The translations under genes were made by a program, and so were the position numbers. Of a stretch of 64,000 nucleotides of DNA, positions 59,880 to 64,000 are shown in pieces. The stretch is from Embiotoca jacksoni (Eukaryota; Chordata; Actinopteri; Embiotocidae), in assembly GCA_022577435.1 (NCBI GenBank), contig JAKOON010000007.1:2721426-2785425 (forward strand), written 5' to 3'. The notes beneath the pieces were generated by a model that had not been told where the DNA came from, did not search any database, and saw only the letters and a program-made list of their open reading frames with translations. Positions within the stretch are counted from its first letter, which is position 1; each line of letters begins with the position of its first letter.

Positions 59880-60300
59880 GAGAGCGAAATTGAGCATACC
59901 TATCTGAGAGAGAAGGATGGAGAGCAAAAAAAAAAAAAAAAAGGGGGGGAATGAGAAAGTGAAGTGGTACAAGAGCTTTGCGGGAAATAACACGAGATTA
60001 GGACAGGAAGTGCATGCATTTGGAAACGAAGCGTCGGGTGGAGTACAGCAAATGATGAAAGGAAGAGAAGCAATGGAAGGAGAGAAAGATAAGGAGGCAA
60101 GTCCTGATTGAGAGAGAAAAAAAGTGGAAAGAGGAAATGTGACAGTGTCAGAGACAGATAAAATGGAGAAAGGAAACTGCACCGCTTTGTCGTTATTCCA
60201 TATTGTTGTCCCAGATAGTGGGAAAAGAAAGAGGGCAAAGGTCAAGAAAACAAAAACAAGACATTGAGACAAGGGGTCAAGGTGGGAAAGAGAAACACAA
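59880..60300. repeat. Purine-rich tract
   Basis: GAGA/GGAAA-rich over 400 bp, including an A17 run (59927-59942). Frames on both strands reflect composition. Confidence 0.75.
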
Positions 60301-60559
60301 CTGACCGGCCAGCAACCCGACATGTTAGACACTTAAAGTCATGTACTCTTGATAATATTTCATGGTTTACCACAGTGGTGGTCGCTCCAAGTTTTCATTC
60401 CATAAAGCTCTTGGGAGTCACCTAATCTGTCATTTTTTTTTTTTTACATTCCTGTCTAATAGTTATTTATCTAGTTTTTTTTCAGTCTGCTTGGTGTAGC
60501 CAGCCAATAAAGCTGAGCCGTACGCACATCAGAACCCCCTCTAAAATATACACACCATC

Positions 60560-60569
60560 GGTGTGTGTG

Positions 60570-60612
<43 letters not shown>

Positions 60613-60613
60613 A
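60560..60613. repeat. (GT)n microsatellite
   Basis: About 26 units with one TTTG interruption. Confidence 0.96.
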
Positions 60614-60639
60614 AAGTTACCCAGTATGCCAGCCCAAAG

Positions 60640-61840
60640 CAGCCAGACTATACGGTTCATTGGTTTCAGTGGTCTTGGGTGAGATCGAGTGGAGAACTGC
60701 GTGTGTGCATGTGTGTGTCTTTGTTGGATGGTATATTAATTCCCCGAACACCTGCTGTTTGCATTCTTGCCTTATCCCCTCGTCGCAAACACGCACACAT
60801 GCACGTCTTACCTCTCTGCCTGTAATGGAAACAAACAGTGGTTAGGGCTTTTGTACTAAAGCCTCTTGTTAGTTGTCTGACTGCCAGCTGGTCAGTTAAA
60901 TTTGAAGCTAAGTTAAGCTTTACTGCTGGGCGGGGTGGACACCCAGGCTTTAACAGTCCAGGTGCATGAAAACGGTCGTCTCACCAGTTGTTGTTGTTTT
61001 TTTTTAAATTTACATCCTCTTGATCTTTCAGGTTTAATCAAGCCTGTCTTTTTTTACTGGCTGTTTTTTTTTTTTAATCATGTTTAATTGGGTACAAAGA
61101 AATTATTTGTTGCACAATTGTGTTGGTTAAAAGTATAATAGCAGCCCACTGTTTCTTAAATTTGAGTTTTTTTCAAATAACCTCGCTTATATTTCTTCAG
61201 AATTTTTCCAGGACAATATGAAAGTCCTCATCTCAAATCACACTTCCACTGTTTCCAATGTGTAGATGTACCAACTCCTGTAAAAATACTGCAGGTTGTG
61301 CGTTTGACTTTGAGAAATTCAACCTCTCTGTATCAAGTGTATGAGGTACACAATTAGTTCAGGAAGACCTCTAAAGTCACCAGCTGCCTCATTCAAGCTT
61401 CATAATCTCCTGCTTACTTGCAAGCTGTGTGCTTGTCCAGTTATATTCATACAAATATACAGTGATGCCATTAAAATACAAAATACACATCTTAGTACAT
61501 TGAATTGTCTGAATATTAGTTTTAATAAACTCATACGTTGTCTGAAGGGGTAAATCGGGAATAAGCATTTTTGTTTATATAAATAATGTCTGTGGTTGTT
61601 TATTAAGTTTGAATAACTTTTTTCTGAATATATCACTTGTCACTCATTTGACAAGTTTATGAGTCTAATTTTACACCACGTCTTGTTTTTCTCTCGAAGC
61701 AGCCTCGACTCCCTCAGCTTTAAGGCGGCGATCTTTGATAGGGCGATGCCATTGTGCTCTACCTGGAACTGTATCCTCACTATTTGTTTGACCGCGGAGC
61801 CGTTTCCCCGGTGAGAGCAGAAGTTTCCACTGTGAACAAG
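60640..61840. other. Intron 1, no feature recognised
   Basis: AT-rich and unrepetitive apart from short T runs. Confidence 0.45.
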
Positions 61841-62300
61841 AGAAAGATGGCGATAAGGATGGAGAGATTAGAGGAAGGGAGAAAACCCCCCCGAGAAGGG
61901 CAGGAAAAATGTAGCCAACTGTAAAAGAGTGAAAGATTGAGATAAAAGTGGAGAGATTATGGGTGGAGAGACAAACAGATGAAGGCAAAGAAAAAGTGTT
62001 TAGTCAACTGTGAAACAGTGAAAGATAAGACATGAGAGATTGAGAGAGGGGGAGACACTCTAAAAAGGGGGAGATTAGGGAGAGGAAGGGTGGGAACATG
62101 GGGTGAAGCTGGAGTTGAGGGACTGACACACTGACATTAGAGATCAGTGACTGGGGAGAGATTTAAGATAAAACAGAAGGAGGGAGGGCGAAAAGAAAAA
62201 AGTGGAATACTGTAGCCAAATGTCAAAAGAAAGGGAGAAACAGATAGCAGAGAGGTAAAGACAGGGAGGAGAGCACGGATAGAGGTGAGGTGGTGGGGAA
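61840..62300. repeat. Purine-rich tract with degenerate internal repeat
   Basis: GTAGCCAACTGTAAAAGAGT (61911), TAGTCAACTGTGAAACAGTG (62001) and TAGCCAAATGTCAAAAGAAA (62213) are related. The first two continue with GAAAGAT and then a GAGAGATT word. The rest is GGAGA-rich filler. Confidence 0.65.
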
Positions 62301-62486
62301 CAGAAGTTTTCAGATTGGATGCAGCCTCAGAGTCACACAAAAGTGAGCGGATACCTGGAATTACATGTCAACAAGAAAAAAAAAACAGTCACTTTCATCA
62401 TGGGAATAGCTCTTTCCTCAAGTTAAAAAAATGATAAATCAATGCTGTATTGAGTTTTTCCACCACGTCCAAGAAGGCTTATCAAG

Positions 62487-62525
62487 TAATTGCCAGTACC
62501 TCGCTTTCCGAGGAACTGGCAATTA
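62487..62525. repeat. 39-nt near-perfect hairpin (16-bp arms, 7-nt loop)
   Basis: TAATTGCCAGTACCTC (62487-62502) pairs with GAGGAACTGGCAATTA (62510-62525) at 15 of 16 positions. The loop is GCTTTCC, and one more G-C pair closes the base. Confidence 0.9.
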
Positions 62526-62529
62526 CACA

Positions 62530-64000
62530 CACCCTGAAAGCCTGTGCCGAGAACCAGCAGCATCCAGTCTGCATGATGGTGAAGCAGCTTGCTGTCAAAA
62601 ATTTATCGGGTGTCTTGAACAAGCTGGCAAGATGGATGAGAGCGATTTTTGTTTTTTCTTCTGGTTTCTTCGGTTTTTTCATGTCATTGCTGCTGCCAAA
62701 TACTCGCGTGACTCGATGATGTGGGTTTTAACTACGAATGCAAAACCTTTCCACCTCAGCCAATATCCGAGTTGATATTTGAAATTCAAGCTAAAATGTC
62801 TTTATTATTCATACATCAGTCATTTCTGGATCTGTCAGCTCATTGACACACAGCAAAGCTAGATTTCAACAGGAAATGAGTGGAGACAGAGAGAGATGGG
62901 AAATGACATGCAACAAAAATATCCGGCTGGACCTGAACCAGAAATGTTATGAATACATTGGTTGGTGGCTTTATCCCACCAGGCATCACGCATGACATGA
63001 CAGATTGTAAAACTGTATTTGATAAAGTTATCAGTATTGCAGTGTGGAAAAAAATCATTGGCAAAATTGGTAGCTTTATTGCCTTAGACTGGGTGCATAA
63101 ACATAATTAAATAACAATACAATATGGTATTATCACTCATTTTTGCCTGTTTACAAAACCCGCAAACTTGGGAGCAACATTAGTGAAAGTAATATACACC
63201 CTCATTGTAGCTAGATTTTGGTCTCCACCAATTTCTGAAAGTAACATCTGATTCTTTTGGTGGTGAATGCTCTCATATGTTTGCCAGTTGCCTATTTTGT
63301 CTTTCTGCTTTTTGGTGCTGTTTCCTAAATTAGCGCCCCTGGTTAGATTGCCGCTAGAGGTTGCTTAACTTTAAAATGTAGCTGTGGCTCGTAATAAGCT
63401 GCTTTCACAAATGACCGTCGGGGTCGTTTTTTTGCAGGCAAACAGCTTTGGAAATGAGATTGATGAGATCTTTGAGAATGAACCAAAACAGTTAAGATGC
63501 GAGCTGTAAAACTAGAGCGGTGAGCCAAAAGTTGCTCGGATGTTCTGTGGAGAAAATAACTGGGTCGACGGGCTGGTGACCCCTCTTACATCAAATGTAG
63601 CCGTTTGATCTGTTGTTGCTATTTAAATTCATTAGTGCAACTTTAATGTTATACATTGCACCACTGTAAAACCTTTTATTTTACAGGTTTTGTAAAGATG
63701 TTTTCTTCTCTTCGCTTTCACTTATCAAGAATCTTCAAATCTAAACCTCACTTTCAGGAACCTTACAAGAACTTATTTGTTATTGCCTATGATTTAGGCC
63801 AGCTTTCCTTCACTGCCTCTACTGCACTGGGTGGGAATCATTAATCAGTTAAGTCATTTATGTGACCTCCCATTGTACGAGATGAAATATTGAAACTATT
63901 CATTACCATGGAGCCCTTTCAAGGATGCCCTGGTGGACCCCAGACCCCATTTTGGGCTTTGGGGAAGCGCAGGTCTGGCTCACAGCAGCCCTCCCTGTTT
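62530..64000. other. Intron 1, no feature recognised
   Basis: Frames of 89 and 114 codons at 62431-62775 overlap in two frames and have no domain. The remainder is AT-rich with no repeat identified. No Slit exon 2 is present before the window ends. Confidence 0.4.

Larger units (their letters stand above)
48325..64000 (+). other. slit3: slit3 intron 1, 5' portion (continues beyond window)
   Basis: No later Slit exon (24-residue leucine-rich repeat exons) is seen in the remaining 15.7 kb, which fits the long first introns of vertebrate Slit genes. The interval is AT-rich and non-coding, with CA/TG arrays, GA-rich tracts, two hairpins (57401-57428 and 62487-62525) and a few blocks that resemble conserved non-coding DNA. 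The longest open frames (about 145 residues) overlap simple repeats or lack any recognisable domain. miR-218, which vertebrate Slit genes host in a much later intron, is not here. Confidence 0.8.

Noticed and set aside
62431..62775. 114- and 89-codon overlapping frames around the intronic hairpin
   Set aside because: Neither matches a known family, both lack splice signals, and they lie inside slit3 intron 1.
48325..64000. miR-218, expected in Slit2/Slit3 genes
   Set aside because: The mature sequence was not found. It belongs to a later intron, outside this window.

Overview
The window is vertebrate nuclear DNA, almost certainly from a ray-finned (teleost) fish. The signs are long CA/TG arrays, decayed copies of repeat families that I recognise from fish genomes, and one coding exon that reads as the first exon of a Slit gene. 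There are no operons or prokaryotic signals. Nearly all open frames here are chance or simple-repeat frames.

Layout. Positions 1 to about 47,400 are upstream intergenic DNA in which I find no convincing protein-coding gene. They hold a DNA-transposon graveyard: two hAT-type insertions with terminal inverted repeats and 8-bp target duplications, a Harbinger-like non-autonomous element, an inverted-repeat MITE, a dead mariner fragment, a decayed tRNA-derived SINE and pieces of LINE/SINE tails. They also hold a 270-bp local duplication, a long foldback repeat, and a dense cluster of long dinucleotide arrays at 36.0-42.0 kb. One weak candidate for a minus-strand terminal exon lies at 4006-4178.

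About 47,600-48,133 is the probable promoter and 5' leader of the one secure gene. The coding part of its first exon is 48,134-48,324, plus strand. It encodes a signal peptide followed by a cysteine-rich LRRNT cap and ends at a consensus GTAAGT donor. The protein is closest in my judgement to SLIT3, a secreted Robo ligand for axon and cell guidance. The rest of the window (48,325-64,000) is the 5' part of its first intron. It carries simple repeats, purine-rich tracts, two short strong hairpins and AT-rich blocks that could be conserved enhancers.

The region therefore looks like the promoter-proximal domain of a developmental gene: a very short coding segment between a gene-poor upstream flank and a long first intron, where any function would be regulatory. 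I did not find a new multi-gene system. The most distinctive observations are a 65-bp hAT-type miniature element with perfect termini and a perfect 8-bp duplication (27,708-27,772), a hAT element apparently nested in an older repeat, a 129-bp foldback, and a 34-bp perfect direct repeat 1.17 kb apart. Family names for repeats come from memory of consensus features, not from a database search.
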